From assembly GCA_020186115.1 (NCBI GenBank), contig WSYJ01000151.1, forward strand, positions 372,001-436,000: DNA of 64,000 bases. The letters are read 5' to 3'. Below the pieces are notes generated by a model that searched no databases, had not been told where the DNA came from, and saw only the letters and a list, made by a program, of their open reading frames with translations. Position numbers and translations under genes: made by a program. Numbering within the stretch: position 1 is the first letter of the stretch; each line of letters opens with the position of its first letter. Source of the DNA: Histomonas meleagridis. Taxonomy: Eukaryota > Parabasalia > Tritrichomonadida > Dientamoebidae. Of the stretch, positions 19,808-30,916 are shown one piece after another.

Positions 19808-20824
19808 AAGTATTCTTCAATAAGTTTCCCCAACGATACACTTTTTTAGGCCAATAACCCTCGCATTTCTATTAAAAAGTTCTATCGTTTGGGAAACTTA
19901 TTGAAGAATTCAAAATTTATTTGTTTTTTTTAGTAGTTGGTATGATCCCCATTATTGCGAATAACTTGTTGCAGTCTGTCTTGCATAGAGTTTGCAAGAT
20001 TTTAAAGCATTTCAGGGGAGATGCTTTCCCAGACTTCGAATATCGCAGCACAGAGCTCATCGATGGTTTTCGGTATAAGTTCATAAATTTTTCTTTTCAT
20101 AATCGCCCATAGATTCTCAATTAGATTGAGATCTGGGCTCATTGAAGGCCAGTCTTCTAGAATGTTAACGTACATTCTTAAGTAATCTATAGTTTCTCTG
20201 CAAGTATGAGCGGTTGCTCCATCTTGCATTAAAATCCAATTTTTGATTCCATAGACTTCATTCATCTGCGGTATCAAACCGCTTCCATCTATCAGTTCGT
20301 CTACATAGGAAACATGGTCAATGGTCCGTCTTTCAATAATGATGAGGTTTGTTTTGACTTGGGAAGATATCCCACCAAACACCAAAACCTTATCTGGGAA
20401 TTTTTTTCAGTAACTATAACTTCAGGACATTTCTCGCCTCTTTTTCGATAAAGAGGTCGATGATCCTCGTTGAGCTAAAAGTAGCTTTCATCTGTGAACA
20501 TCACTTTTGTCCAGTCGGTTCCAAGCTGCAAATGCTTTTGTGCAAACAATAAACGGTCGCTTTTCTGTTTCTCTGTAAGTGCAAATGAAATCAATGGGTA
20601 GCTGAATCGATATTCTAGAATTCTTCTTGCTCTCATGATGGTAGATTCGCTTATATTGTTGTTGAATTTTCCAGATTGATTAGGATGTCCATATCTGAAT
20701 ACCCTAGGTATATCCATTTTGCTATTTCCTGCCTTCTTTTTATTGTTGTTTTTGTCGCCAGCATGTTCCTTGTCTGCGGAAGATATTTGATAGCTTTACG
20801 TGGGAAACTTATTGAAGAATACTT
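19808..20824 (-). mobile_element. Tc1-like element, 1017 bp, TA target duplication
   Basis: The ends are inverted copies of AAGTATTCTTCAATAAGTTT, followed by CCC. They are flanked by TA at 19806-19807 and 20825-20826, as expected for Tc1/mariner insertion. The left end carries a second, inverted copy of the TIR at about 19886-19911, making a ~105-bp snap-back. The internal transposase is broken and lacks its N-terminal DNA-binding half, so the element is non-autonomous. Confidence 0.85.
20002..20717 (-). pseudogene. Tc1-family (DD34E) transposase, inactivated
   Basis: The minus strand encodes the first catalytic Asp in VMFTDESYF, then an in-frame TAG just after it. The next ~25 codons (LNEDHRPLYRKRGEKCPE) still match the family, and a frameshift at an A-run near 20400 leads into VFGGIS. 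The second Asp (LMQDGATAH) and the Glu (LNLIENLW) are separated by 34 residues, the DD34E signature of Tc1. The helix-turn-helix region upstream of 20717 is missing or out of frame. It is dead by at least two lesions. Confidence 0.85.
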
Positions 20825-20826
20825 TA

Positions 20827-21185
20827 CAAAAAATTTAGAGTAATCGTCCTAAGACCGTTTAAAATGTAGAATTCTATGAAACCTGTTTAGTAGAACCTAA
20901 ACAGGAATTATAAAACAAGTTGGATGAATACTTTAGCACTACTTATTAAAAAATTCTGGTATGGGAAGAAGTGTATTTGCCCAAAAAATTTTTATTCGAA
21001 ATAATTCAGCTGAGAAATTGAGTGAAAAAATTCCTCACAAAATTGCATTAACGATAGCTATTTTTAAGAACAAAAAACGGTTTTTAATGAATGAAAAAGC
21101 TAAAATTTAAATATAATTTTAATTCAGCTCTATTTGAAGTCCGTTCCAACCATTCGACATTAATAACATCGTTAATGCAAAATTT
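20827..21185. other. Intergenic, no gene seen
   Basis: AT-rich spacer between the Tc1 element and the 3' end of the kinase gene. The short frame at 21091-21333 is a shadow of the kinase. Confidence 0.5.
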
Positions 21186-22085
21186 CTATTTAACATCTCT
21201 CGTTTCATTATTTTTGAATCTTAATGTACTCATCAAATACGCTTCGTTCTCCCGGTTGATCCATTCATTTCCTAAAATTTCCGTGAAAAACGAACTCTTG
21301 AGGCATTCCTCTGCTGTAGGCCTTTGGTTTTGATTGATGTTCAGCATTGATCTGATCAATTTCTTCAGTGATGGTGGCGCACATTTAAAGAAGCCCTCCT
21401 TGTAGGAAGGCTCCTTCTTGAAGTACTCCATCGAAAAGTGGTCAATTTTTATGTTCGGAAATGGTTCTTTGCCAGATAAGAGAATGTAAAATGTTACACC
21501 TAATGACCATATGTCTGTGGGGAAACTGTGTGGTTTGAGGGAAAGAAGCTCAGGAGATGCAAATTTATCTGTTCCAAGGTTACAATGACATAATTCGGTA
21601 TCTTTCAATATTGACGCAAACTCAAAATCAATAAGAGCAGGATCAATTTCGCCATTAGAAAGAGCGAAAAGGAGAACATTGGCATCTTTGATGTCTCCAT
21701 GTAAAACTTTATTTGAATGGAGATAATTAACAGCAAGCAATAACTTGTACATGATTTGCCCGCATTGCTCTAATGATTTGATTTTCCCGTTTCGAACAGC
21801 TGTATTTAGATCACCATGAATTGCTCTGTTCATTACTAAAACTCGAAAACCATTTGAATCAAAGCTTTTCCTGATCTTCATGATGTACTTTTGAGAAAGT
21901 TCTTTCATTAGCCTGGTTTCTGTTTCATAACGGTGAATTGGCGTTTTTGCCATGTCAATTAATTTTAACACAATCTTTTCTGCTGTAGAAGGTTCAAGTG
22001 AAGAGTATACGTATGAGTTGGGAGACATGTGAAGTAGTGAAAGTAATCGATAATGCTTGATTCGTGTAGGTATCCTTAAGTTCAT
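21186..22085 (-). CDS. Protein kinase (CAMK/SNF1-like fold)
   Basis: From the ATG at 22085 (MNLRIPTRIKHYRLLSLL) the protein is 299 residues, a bare kinase domain with a short tail. An upstream extension to 22190 lacks kinase character. Visible motifs: VLKLID with the Walker-type Lys (~46), catalytic loop VLHGDIKDANVLL (HGD in place of HRD, Lys and Asn kept), LIDFEFAS where DFG reads DFE, SPELL for APE, and DIWSLGVTFYILLSGKEPF for subdomain IX. The glycine loop is weak (LHMSPNSYVYSS). Asp of the metal motif is retained, so activity is possible. Trichomonads have hundreds of such kinases, so no substrate can be named. Confidence 0.88.
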   Translation of the reverse strand: MNLRIPTRIKHYRLLSLLHMSPNSYVYSSLEPSTAEKIVLKLIDMAKTPIHRYETETRLMKELSQKYIMKIRKSFDSNGFRVLVMNRAIHGDLNTAVRNGKIKSLEQCGQIMYKLLLAVNYLHSNKVLHGDIKDANVLLFALSNGEIDPALIDFEFASILKDTELCHCNLGTDKFASPELLSLKPHSFPTDIWSLGVTFYILLSGKEPFPNIKIDHFSMEYFKKEPSYKEGFFKCAPPSLKKLIRSMLNINQNQRPTAEECLKSSFFTEILGNEWINRENEAYLMSTLRFKNNETRDVK

Positions 22086-22190
22086 TATTATCAACTTTTT
22101 GTATGCTTTACATTCTCCGAAAATCTTTGCCGTGAAGATCACATTAAAAAGGCAATTTCCCCTCAAAACATTTCCCGAAATTATCACCAA

Positions 22191-22707
22191 GAACTTAAGT
22201 TAATTATACAGCAATACATCCTTTTTTGAAAAACTAGTAATGATCATCAACTTAAACATAAGACTACATAAAAGTATGATTGCAATTTTTTTATTAATTC
22301 AAGAAAACTAAGATATATTTTTTATCCTTAATAAAAAACTATTGAATAAAAAGAATTTATATCATGGAAATGATAATCTTCAAGGTGTCTTCGTAAAAAA
22401 AAAACACTCTGAAAAAGTGAATGTTTGAATCGATATTAATCGGAAGTTGTTATTTGGCCGGCTAACTAAGAATTCATAAACAGTTTTTCAATATTTTACA
22501 AAATTTTGGATAAAAAAAAGGTTCGGATATATCTTATTTAAATTTATATAAATAAAAACTTTGTTGATTACAGTTAAAGCAACTATATTTTAAGCAATAT
22601 TTAAAAAATTATATTTATAAAATTTGATCGACCAATATGAAAAATTTCGATTTTGGTTTCAGCTGAAATACAAAGGTTTATTGTGTAAAGTTATGAAAAC
22701 AGCGATT
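22191..22707. other. Divergent upstream region, AT-rich
   Basis: Lies between the kinase 5' end and the eL20 promoter. No gene or repeat was recognised. Confidence 0.5.
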
Positions 22708-22715
22708 AAACCGTT
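22708..22715 (+). promoter_or_regulatory. M3/Myb-type promoter element of eL20 gene
   Basis: AAACCGTT (AACGGTTT on the other strand) fits M3 in both orientations when extended to aaaccgtttt. It sits 15 bases before the ATG at 22730. Confidence 0.55.
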
Positions 22716-22729
22716 TTGGTCTTTCTTTC

Positions 22730-23257
22730 ATGCTTAAGAACTACGAGGTTATAGCACGTCCTCTCCCAACTGAAGCAGTACCAAATCCAGCTGCTATTCG
22801 TGTTCAAGTTTTTGCTGCAGATGAAGTCATTGCAAAGTCAAAATTCTGGGGTGTTGCTCGCCGTATTGCTCGTTTAAAGAAAGCTCATGGTGAAATCCTT
22901 GCAGTAAAGCATGTTATTGAGCCAGAACCAGAGCGCGTCAAGAACTATGGAATTTGGTTGACATATCGCTCCACAAATTCAATCAATAACATTTACAAAG
23001 AATTTCGTGACACAACAACAGAAGGCGCTGTCCTTCGCCTTTACCAGGAAATGGCTGGTACACATAATGTTCAAGCAAAGAATATTTCGATTATTCGTGT
23101 TAGCGAAATCCCAGATGAAGATGTTGTACATCATAACCTTCGTATGTTCCTTAACAAGGACGTCAAGTTCCCAATACTTAAAAGATCAATTCGCCCGGCT
23201 CACCCATCACAGAAGAAGATTCTTTCTAGCAAACGTCCAACAGTTTGTGGCTTCTAA
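22730..23257 (+). CDS. RPL18A: 60S ribosomal protein L18a (eL20)
   Basis: A 175-residue protein matching eL20 along its whole length. It starts MLKNYEVIARPLPTEA, has KFWGVARRIARLKKAHGEI and GIWLTYRSTNSINNIYKEFRD in the core, and ends with the basic RPAHPSQKKILSSKRP tail. The ATG at 22730 is the natural start. G+C and codon use are higher and more C-ending than neighbours, as expected for a highly expressed gene. Role: structural protein of the large ribosomal subunit. Confidence 0.97.
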   Translation: MLKNYEVIARPLPTEAVPNPAAIRVQVFAADEVIAKSKFWGVARRIARLKKAHGEILAVKHVIEPEPERVKNYGIWLTYRSTNSINNIYKEFRDTTTEGAVLRLYQEMAGTHNVQAKNISIIRVSEIPDEDVVHHNLRMFLNKDVKFPILKRSIRPAHPSQKKILSSKRPTVCGF

Positions 23258-23585
23258 ACACACCCATTTAGAGTATATTTTCTTTTTTTTGAAATATAAG
23301 TGATTTTACAAAAGAAAATTTGCTCAATTTTGCTTTTCAAAAATTATTAGATATTATTTGTAATAAATATTATAAATATGAAGTCAAGTCATCGCAGCAA
23401 TTATATTTACAATGAATTTTGGTTTATAGAATTATTTGAAATTCACCATAATTTTAAAAACAAATTTTTAGAACATTAAGTGTGGGTCTTTGAGGGATTT
23501 ATTATTTAGGGATAACTAAGTGTTAAAATGAGTGCTTTGTGCGAAACGAGTGAGAAAAATTCGACCACAGTTATCACTTTTCACA
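23258..23585. other. Intergenic, eL20 3' flank and DRG1 promoter
   Basis: Inr-like TCACT and TCACA (fit TCAY[TA]) occur within 20 bases before the DRG1 ATG at 23586. No other gene. Confidence 0.4.
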
Positions 23586-24713
23586 ATGGCAACAAAGGAG
23601 CCAGGCACTGCAAAGATATCAGAAAAAATTGCTGCGATTGAAGAAGAACTTTCAAGAACTCAAATCAATAAAGCAACAATGCACCACATTTGCCTTCTTA
23701 AGGCTCGTTTGGCAAGATTAAAAAGAGAAGCGATTGAAATTGTTGCACGAAAAAGTGGAAGTTCAGGTCCAGGATTTGAAGTCAGGCGTAGTGGTGATGC
23801 AAGAATTGGTTTGTTTGGTTTTCCTTCTGTAGGAAAATCTACATTATTAAATGCGTTAACAGGTGCTAGTTCAAAAGTTGCTGCTTACGAATTTACAACT
23901 CTTACCCCAGTGCCTGGAATCATATCAATCAATGGTGCCAAAATTCAAATATTGGATTTACCAGGAATTTTAGAAGGTGCTGCTGATGGTGTTGGCCGAG
24001 GTAAGCAAGTTATTGCAGTTGCCAGAACTTGCTCCCTTATCTTAATGGTTCTTGATGGTATGCAGTCTCTTAATCTCCTCAAAATTCTCGAAACCGAATT
24101 AAGTGGCTATGGCATCAAACTTAATAAAACTCCACCTAAGATCCGTATAGATGTCAGAGATCGCAATGGAATTGCTATTACATCCTCATGTCCACAGCCA
24201 GATCTTGATAATGAAGTCATCATCCAAATTCTTCGAAACCAATACCGAATCAATCACGCTGTCATCCACTTTGACGAGCCCGCCACCATTGATGATTTCA
24301 TTGATGTTCTTGAAGATAATCGCGTATACATTCCCGCGATCTATGTCATCAACAAATGTGATCAACTATCTCCAGAACAGATTGCAGAGTTTTCCAAGAT
24401 GCCAGACACCATGTGCGTTTCTGCTAAGGACAATATAAATCTTGATAATTTGGTCACCCGAATTTGGGACTATTTGGACCTGATAAGGGTGTTTACACAG
24501 CCCAGAGGCGAAGAGATCGACCCTGAGCCACTCGTACTCTCAGCCAACAGATGCACGATACGAGATATGTGCGAGAAAATTCACACGAGCATGGTCGAGT
24601 CGTTCAAGTTCGCATGGGTAACGGGAACGTCAGTGAATCACTACCCGGCGAAGTGTGGTCTGAATCACATACTTCATGATGGGGATATTGTGACACTTAT
24701 ATGCAAAGGGTAA
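23586..24713 (+). CDS. DRG1: Developmentally regulated GTP-binding protein 1 (DRG1/Rbg1)
   Basis: The start is ATG at 23586 (MATKEPGTAKISEKIAA); the longer upstream frame opens only with GTG. The 375-residue protein follows DRG1 order: N-terminal helical SRTQINKATMHHICLLKARL, G1 GFPSVGKST, G2 YEFTTLTPVPG, G3 DLPGILEGA, G4 NKCD, the S5D2L insert and a C-terminal TGS domain ending GDIVTLICKG. TCPQPDLDNE-like and KMPDTMCVSA features match DRG1 rather than DRG2. Family role: a ribosome-associated GTPase that rescues stalled translation together with a DFRP1/Tma46 partner. Intact, single exon. Confidence 0.95.
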   Translation: MATKEPGTAKISEKIAAIEEELSRTQINKATMHHICLLKARLARLKREAIEIVARKSGSSGPGFEVRRSGDARIGLFGFPSVGKSTLLNALTGASSKVAAYEFTTLTPVPGIISINGAKIQILDLPGILEGAADGVGRGKQVIAVARTCSLILMVLDGMQSLNLLKILETELSGYGIKLNKTPPKIRIDVRDRNGIAITSSCPQPDLDNEVIIQILRNQYRINHAVIHFDEPATIDDFIDVLEDNRVYIPAIYVINKCDQLSPEQIAEFSKMPDTMCVSAKDNINLDNLVTRIWDYLDLIRVFTQPRGEEIDPEPLVLSANRCTIRDMCEKIHTSMVESFKFAWVTGTSVNHYPAKCGLNHILHDGDIVTLICKG

Positions 24714-24789
24714 ATATAAAGATAAAATGTCTTTTAATTTGTTTATATTATGTTTTCTTATTAGTTAAACTTAACAATTTTTATTGTTT

Positions 24790-24900
24790 GTGTCTGCGAT
24801 AATATCTCGAATAGTCATTTTAGCAATTCTTTCGATTGTTTCCTTAACATTTACATTTGTTACAGAAATTTCGATGCACCAGTTTTTTAGTAAGTTTTTG
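24790..24900 (-). pseudogene. Possible Rab C-terminal fragment
   Basis: The minus strand reads KNWCIEISVTNVNVKE then TIERIAKM, which resembles the SAKTG...F..IA segment of Rab GTPases with the SAK motif altered to SVT. The frame is broken on both sides. Too short to be certain. Confidence 0.25.
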
Positions 24901-25206
24901 ACCAGAAGCACTTATTGCTATAAAAATACAATCGGCGTATAATTGGTTCTTTTTATATTCTTTATAAGGTTTACAAGAGAGCTTAAAAATATAGTTTAAT
25001 TTTATTTTTAACTTATTCTTAATGCTTGTTTACATATTATCAATTCCAATCTCGAATTGTTATTATTAATTCTCCGATTTTCATTTTATTCCATTTAATT
25101 GGTTTATCTTCAATATCCAAAAAAAGCTTCTGTATAACTTTTGGTTAGGCACTTTGTTTAGTTGAATGATATGAACAAATTCTTTTTGAATATTTAAATT
25201 ACAAAG

Positions 25207-25693
25207 TTAATATAAAATCATTAAATAATAATGCGAATCATTCATTTTTGTTTCGTTGTTAACTTTTAATACAATATCATCCCAAAAAGTTTCTAAATTT
25301 TCATTACAAATGTTTTTAAGTAATTCTTCAACAGCAATTCTACCAATTCTCGAATACTTATTTGAAGGAAAACTTAAAATTAATTCAATAAGTTGAGGAT
25401 CTTCAATAGCAGATGTAAACATTGTTATTAATAATAATACTAAATAAGAAGAATGTTGCTTTGCTTTAGAAAGTGTTTTTATCAAAAAGATCTTTAGAAA
25501 AGAATTGTGGTTGCCCAGTGCCCATTTCACAAATTTTATGTATAAGTCCTACATAAAGTAAATTAATTGAAGATATTACATCCCATGAAATATAAAATAT
25601 ATCAAAAATTACATCGAAAAGTTTCGAAATCCAATTAATTGGATTTTCTTTAATGATTGTTTTTAATGTATTTTCATGGATTTGTAGTTTCAT
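25207..25693 (-). pseudogene. Degenerate helical-protein fragment with frameshift
   Basis: Two overlapping minus frames join only with a frameshift near 25490 (..EMGTGQPQFFSKD / KIFLIKTLSKAKQHSS..). Together they give ~150 residues of Leu/Ile-rich helical sequence like HEAT/ARM solenoids, without start or end. No family was recognised; it is a fragment of a larger dead gene. Confidence 0.4.
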
Positions 25694-25840
25694 TGGATTA
25701 TTAGTATTTTTTCATATAAATAAAAGAGCATTTTTATGAGCTAAATATTTCTTTCTTGGGTTTTATTAATGTATTTGCAATATATTTATATATGGAAGTC
25801 AAGCACTTCTCCGCATTTGTTTCATTTCTTAATTACACAT

Positions 25841-25894
25841 AATCTCACAAAGCTTATTATCACTTTGGCTTATAAACGGTAGTTTTGTGAGATT
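25841..25894. repeat. Inverted repeat, 11-bp stems
   Basis: AATCTCACAAA at 25841-25851 pairs exactly with TTTGTGAGATT at 25884-25894 across a 32-base loop that holds an M3-like AAACGGTA. It may mark the left edge of the pogo-like remnant that follows. Confidence 0.5.
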
Positions 25895-26159
25895 GTTCTT
25901 TGGTAACAAAAAGACAACTATTGTCTTGGAGGATTCAATTACACAATGCGTTACGAGCAAATTGGATATTTACGGATCACACTTGAACTGGAGGATCTCA
26001 AGCTAGTCACCATAAAGCTAGGTGATATTTGTAACTTAAAGCCTCAGATAATAACGAAAGCATTGAATAAATTTTACATCCCATAGGTCTTCAGAAAAAA
26101 ACTCACTGTCGAGAAAAAGAACAATGTTATCATTCCCTCAAAAGCTCAAAAAATGAGGT

Positions 26160-26990
26160 TAATGGTAAATTTTCGAGATCAATATTTAATGCAGACGAAA
26201 CAGGTTCTTCAGAGTGGATGGACAAAAAAACGAGAAATATGGTTGTACCAAAGCATGGAGATGATATAAGAATCACAAGGTCAAAAGAGCATCAAAATTA
26301 CAAACAATTTTGGGTTGCATTTCTGCAGCTGGTGATGTGTTAACACCTGTTCTTATCCATTCAAGAAAGACAGTTGACGAAGAAGTTTATTTAAAAGGTT
26401 TAAGGGAGGGAACAGATGTTATTTTGAGATATTCAGAATCAGGTTATATTACTTCATCCATCTTTGAAGAGTGGATAGGAAATTTTTTTGTTAAATTTGT
26501 CAATGATACAAGAAATGCATTGTATCTAGAGGATGAAGAGGCAGTTTTATTTCTTGATAGGTGCAGTTCTCATACATCAGATGAGGTGAAACAAATATTA
26601 GCTAACAACAAAATTAAAATGATTACGTTCCCACCACATGCCTCGCATATTTCCCAAATGCTAGATTTAGTAACTTTTGGTGTGTTAAAACATGTTAAGC
26701 CAACAATTAAGACTCCATTTAAAAATAATTCACAAGCACACCATATACACAAATATTCAAAGGCATTTGAGACTCAACAATATCTTCAAACAATAGATCG
26801 GCTTTTTTGAGAGCAGGTTTTTTTTTTTAATACTTCAATATTTTCATACAAGTTTCAAATTGATGAAAATCAAATACGAAAAATAATAGAAGAATCAAAA
26901 TTAATATCTGAAGAAGAATTTCAGCATCAATTTTCAAATGCAAGAAAGAAAGAGTTTGGATTCATTCTTTTGATTTAATACTCTCTTTAA
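26160..26990 (+). pseudogene. pogo/Tigger-type (DDE_1) transposase remnant
   Basis: Three pieces of one transposase lie in different frames. FNADETGSSEW (first Asp) reads to ~26283, then a one-base shift leads into the main frame 26310-26810 with LFLDRCSSHTS (second Asp, usually LDNCSSH) and SQMLDLVTFGVLK (third Asp). After the stop at 26810 a further frame continues YKFQIDENQIRKIIEES, then ARKKEFGF. At least two frameshifts make it inactive. No TIRs were identified with confidence. Confidence 0.75.
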
Positions 26991-27507
26991 GTGATATATA
27001 TTGTATTTTGTGATGAATTCATACTAACATTGATCCAACAAATAATATTATAAAATTTAAGAAATATTATTTATTGATAAAGATATTTTCGTTTCATTTT
27101 GGAATTTCACCACTTTTTCGAAAAACGGTTAAACACATTTAGACTGGAATCTGTATTAAGTTATCTTTCAATTTTTTTTCAAAATTTCTCCAATATCTCT
27201 CTATTACTTTATTTTAAATATTTTTTACAATATTTTGAGGTTATTTATTTCATTTTATCACTTATATCCATTCCTCTCTATTCATTTTAAGTTCGAATTC
27301 ATCAATTTCATTTAAAAAGTTTAAATATTTATGAACTCTTTATTCATTTCAAGTTTCATTTTTTTATAATTGAATTGTTTTTAATCGTTTTTCATTCAAT
27401 TTACTGGAAGTTCAACTTTGAATTTTTTCAAAAGCTTGATTCTCAATTGATAATATTCGTTTCAATTTCTGGTTGGAGGTGAAGAATTGATGTTTGTGAG
27501 TTTTGGA
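26991..27507. other. AT-rich flank, no gene seen
   Basis: Only a low-complexity frame (27099-27290) of Phe/Ile/Tyr-rich character is present. It is probably the 3' flank of the ankyrin gene that ends at 27508. Confidence 0.4.
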
Positions 27508-30500
27508 TTAGATTTTTTCACGGAGTAATTTTACTATTTTTGTATAACTTTTTTGTTTTGCTATTTGAATTGCAGTCAAATATTATTAAAACATATTTCA
27601 AATTATTAAAACATATTTCAAATTATTAAAACATATTTCAAATTATTAAAACATATATTAAATTATTCGAATGAATAGTTTTTGCATTAACATCAATTCC
27701 TTTATCTAAAAGTAATTTTACTATTTCTATATTATTATTTCTAACTGCTATATGAAGTGCTGTTTCAAATTATTAAAACATATTTCAAAATATTAAAACA
27801 TATTTCAAATTATTCAAATGAATATTAAATTATTCGAATTAATAGTTTTTGCGTTAATATCAATTCCTTTATCTAAAAGTAATTTTACAATTTCTATATT
27901 ATTATTTTCAACTGCTATATGAAGTGCTGTTTCAAATTATTAAAACATATATAAAACTATTAAAACATATATAAAACTATTAAAACATATATAAAACTAT
28001 TAAAACATATATAAAACTATTAAATCATATATAAAACTATTAAAACATATTCTAAATTATTAAAACAGATATCAAATTATTAAAACATATTTCAAATTAT
28101 TAAAACATATATAAAACTATTAAAACATATTTCAAATTATTAAAACATATTTCAAATTATTAAAATATATTATAAATTATTAAAATATATTATAAATTAT
28201 TAAAACATATATTAAATTATTATAACATATTCTAAATTATTAAAATATATTATAAATTATTTGAATGAATATATTTTGCATTAACATCAATTCCTTTATC
28301 TAAAAGTAATTTTACTATTTCTATATTATTATTTCTAACTGCTATATGAAGTGCTGTTTCAAATTATTAAAACATATTTCAAATGATTAAAACATATTAT
28401 AAATTATTAAAACAGATATCAAATTATTAAAACATATATAAAACTATTAAATCATATATAAAACTATTAAAACATATTCTAAATTATTAAAACAGATATC
28501 AAATTATTAAAACATATATAAAACTATTAAAACATATATAAAACTATTAAAACATATTTCAAATGATTAAAACATATTATAAATTATTAAAACAGATCCA
28601 AAATTATTAAAACATATTTCAAATTATTAAAACATATTTCAAATTATTAAAACATATTTCAAATTATTAAAATATATTATAAATTATTAAAACATATATT
28701 AAATTATTATAACATATTCTAAATTATTTGAATGAATATATTTTGCATTAACATCAATTCCTTTATCTAAAAGTAATTTTACTATTTCTATATTATTATT
28801 TCTAACTGCTATATGAAGTGCTGTTTCAAATTATTAAAACATATTTCAAATGATTAAAACATATTATAAATTATTAAAACAGATATCAAATTATTAAAAC
28901 ATATTTCAAATTATTAAAACATATTTCAAATTATTAAAACATATTCTAAATTATTAAAGCAGATCCAAAATTAATAAAACATATTTCAAATTATTAAAAC
29001 ATATATCAAATTATTAAAGCAGATCCAAAATTATTAAAACATATTTCAAATTATTAAAACATATATAAAATTATTAAAACATATTATAAATTATTAAAAC
29101 ATATTCTAAATTATTAAAACATATTCTAAATTATTAAAACATATTTCAAATTATTCAAATGAATATTTTTTGCATTAACATCGATTCCTTCTTTATCTAA
29201 AAGTAATTTTACTATTTCTATATTATTATTTTCAACAGCTATATGAAGTGCTGTTTCAAATTATTAAAACATATTTCAAATTATTAAAACATATAACAAA
29301 TTATTATAATATATTTCAAATTATTATAACATATATCAAATTATTATAACATATATCAAATTATTATAACATATATCAAATTATTATAACATATATCAAA
29401 TTATTATAACATATATCAAATTATTATAACATATATCAAATTATTAAAACATATTCTAAATTATTAAAACATATATTAAATTATTATAACATATTCTAAA
29501 TTATTTGAATGAATAATTTTTGCATTAACATCAATTCCTTTTTGTTCCAAAACATATTTCACAAGTTCAACATATCCTGATTCTGAAGCAAATGGCAAAA
29601 TATTTTTTGGAGTTTGGTTATTTTGAAGGAAATATTGAACGAGATATAAATTTCCATTCCTTGCTGATTCATTTATATTATAAGCATTAACATTAATTCC
29701 TTTTTCTTCCAAAAATGCTAAAATTTCATAATTATCTTTTTTGATACAAAAACTTACTAAATCATTTGTATCTTCAGACATTTTCAATATTGATTGTGTT
29801 TTTTCTAAATTATTTTCATAAAGATATTTAAAAATATCATTTCGATGAAATTCAATTGCTGTTTCATATGCATTATCAAATGATGAATGATTTTGTTCGC
29901 ATAAATAAATGATTTCAAGATTTCCACCAGCAACTGCATATTTACCTGTGTTATCTATTTTAGAACCATTCATAAGTAAATATTTAAAACATTTAGTTGA
30001 CCCAAAAAATGCTGCATAATCAATTAATGTAACATTATCTTTATTAATGAATGAACATCTTTCATAAAGTGATGGCTCAATTTTCTGGTTAAAATCAAAG
30101 TTTGTTTGTGATGACATTTCTTGAAGTTTTTCTATTTCATCATTTCGAATTATTTTTGCAATTTCATTTGGATTATGTGCTTCTTTAATTAATTTCTTAT
30201 GAAGCTCCCATTCATTCCTCGAAAGTTCTTCATAATTTTTTTGAATATATTCAGTAAATTTATAATCCCCTAATTCGTTAATTATTTCATTTGGCATGTA
30301 TTGCACAAAATATCCTTGAGAAGCAATCGAGTTTTTTATATTTTTAATGATTTTTTTATCAAGTAAATTATCTTCAATCATTTCTGCAAGAAGATAACAT
30401 GATTCTTGTGTATTTTTACAAACAAGGAAATGTCCATATATATCAAAAATGTCAATTTCTTTATGAATGTTCATTTCTATTTTTTTGATTTCTTTAAGAA

Positions 30501-30726
30501 AATCCAAATATAAATTAATATCTTTCATTCCCATGATAGCAATTGCATATGTAATCCTAACAATAATTAAATTAAAAGATAATGGAAAAATATTATCAAA
30601 TTTACTTATGATTGATTTTGAAGTTTGAGTAATGTTTTCTTTGTTTAAATTGATTATTAAATTCTTGATATATATTAATTTTTCCAATTCGTTTTCATGG
30701 GTTTTGCTTTTTGCTTGAGATTCCAT
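27508..30726 (-). CDS. DUF3447-type ankyrin protein split by minisatellite-filled spacers
   Basis: Start ATG at 30726 (MESQAKSKTHENELEKL); the frame upstream has only TTG. The N-terminal exon 29512-30726 encodes the DUF3447-type region and first ankyrin units, ending GIDVNAKII. Five units follow on the minus strand at 29162-29260, 28735-28830, 28268-28363, 27841-27936 and 27674-27769 (TALHIAV.NNNIEIVKLLLD), then a terminal unit 27508-27582 (TAIQIAKQKSYTKIVKLL) that ends in TAA. Spacers are 251, 331, 371, 331, 71 and 91 nt. Joined at the Ile/Phe-x-Thr boundary, all units share one open frame; unspliced, the frame stops at 29476. No GT...AG pair preserves frame. The partner and process served are unknown. 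Splicing is inferred. Confidence 0.6.
27583..29511. repeat. 20-bp minisatellite filling ankyrin-gene spacers
   Basis: The unit aaattattaaaacatatttc and close variants (atataaaact, atattctaaatt, acagatatcaaatt) repeat with strict 20-bp steps between ankyrin units. On the coding strand it reads aataatttgaaatatgtttt, nearly a copy of the spacer-exon junction aataatttgaaacagcactt, which suggests the array grew by duplication of the 3' junction. One stretch (29280-29440) is a homogeneous sub-array of attataacatatatcaaatt. Confidence 0.9.
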
Positions 30727-30916
30727 ACGAAATGCCACTTTTAGTATTAAATACAATATGTAGTTTACATAATCGTTTTCATCTCAAATACAATTCAAAG
30801 CTTTGAAACAAACTGAACACAAATCAAAGTGTTCATTTCAGGAATGAGCAATTTAAAAATCTTTGTTAAATTATTGATTGTGTAAAAATATATTTGAAAA
30901 TTATTCAAACAAATAT

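Noticed and set aside
20548-20560. M3/CGACCGTTTATT promoter motif
   Set aside because: It lies inside the Tc1 transposase code (DRLLFAQ) and is explained by the codons.
27583-29511. CRISPR-like array
   Set aside because: The 20-bp repeats are head-to-tail without unique spacers, and the intervening blocks are ankyrin code in a eukaryotic gene.
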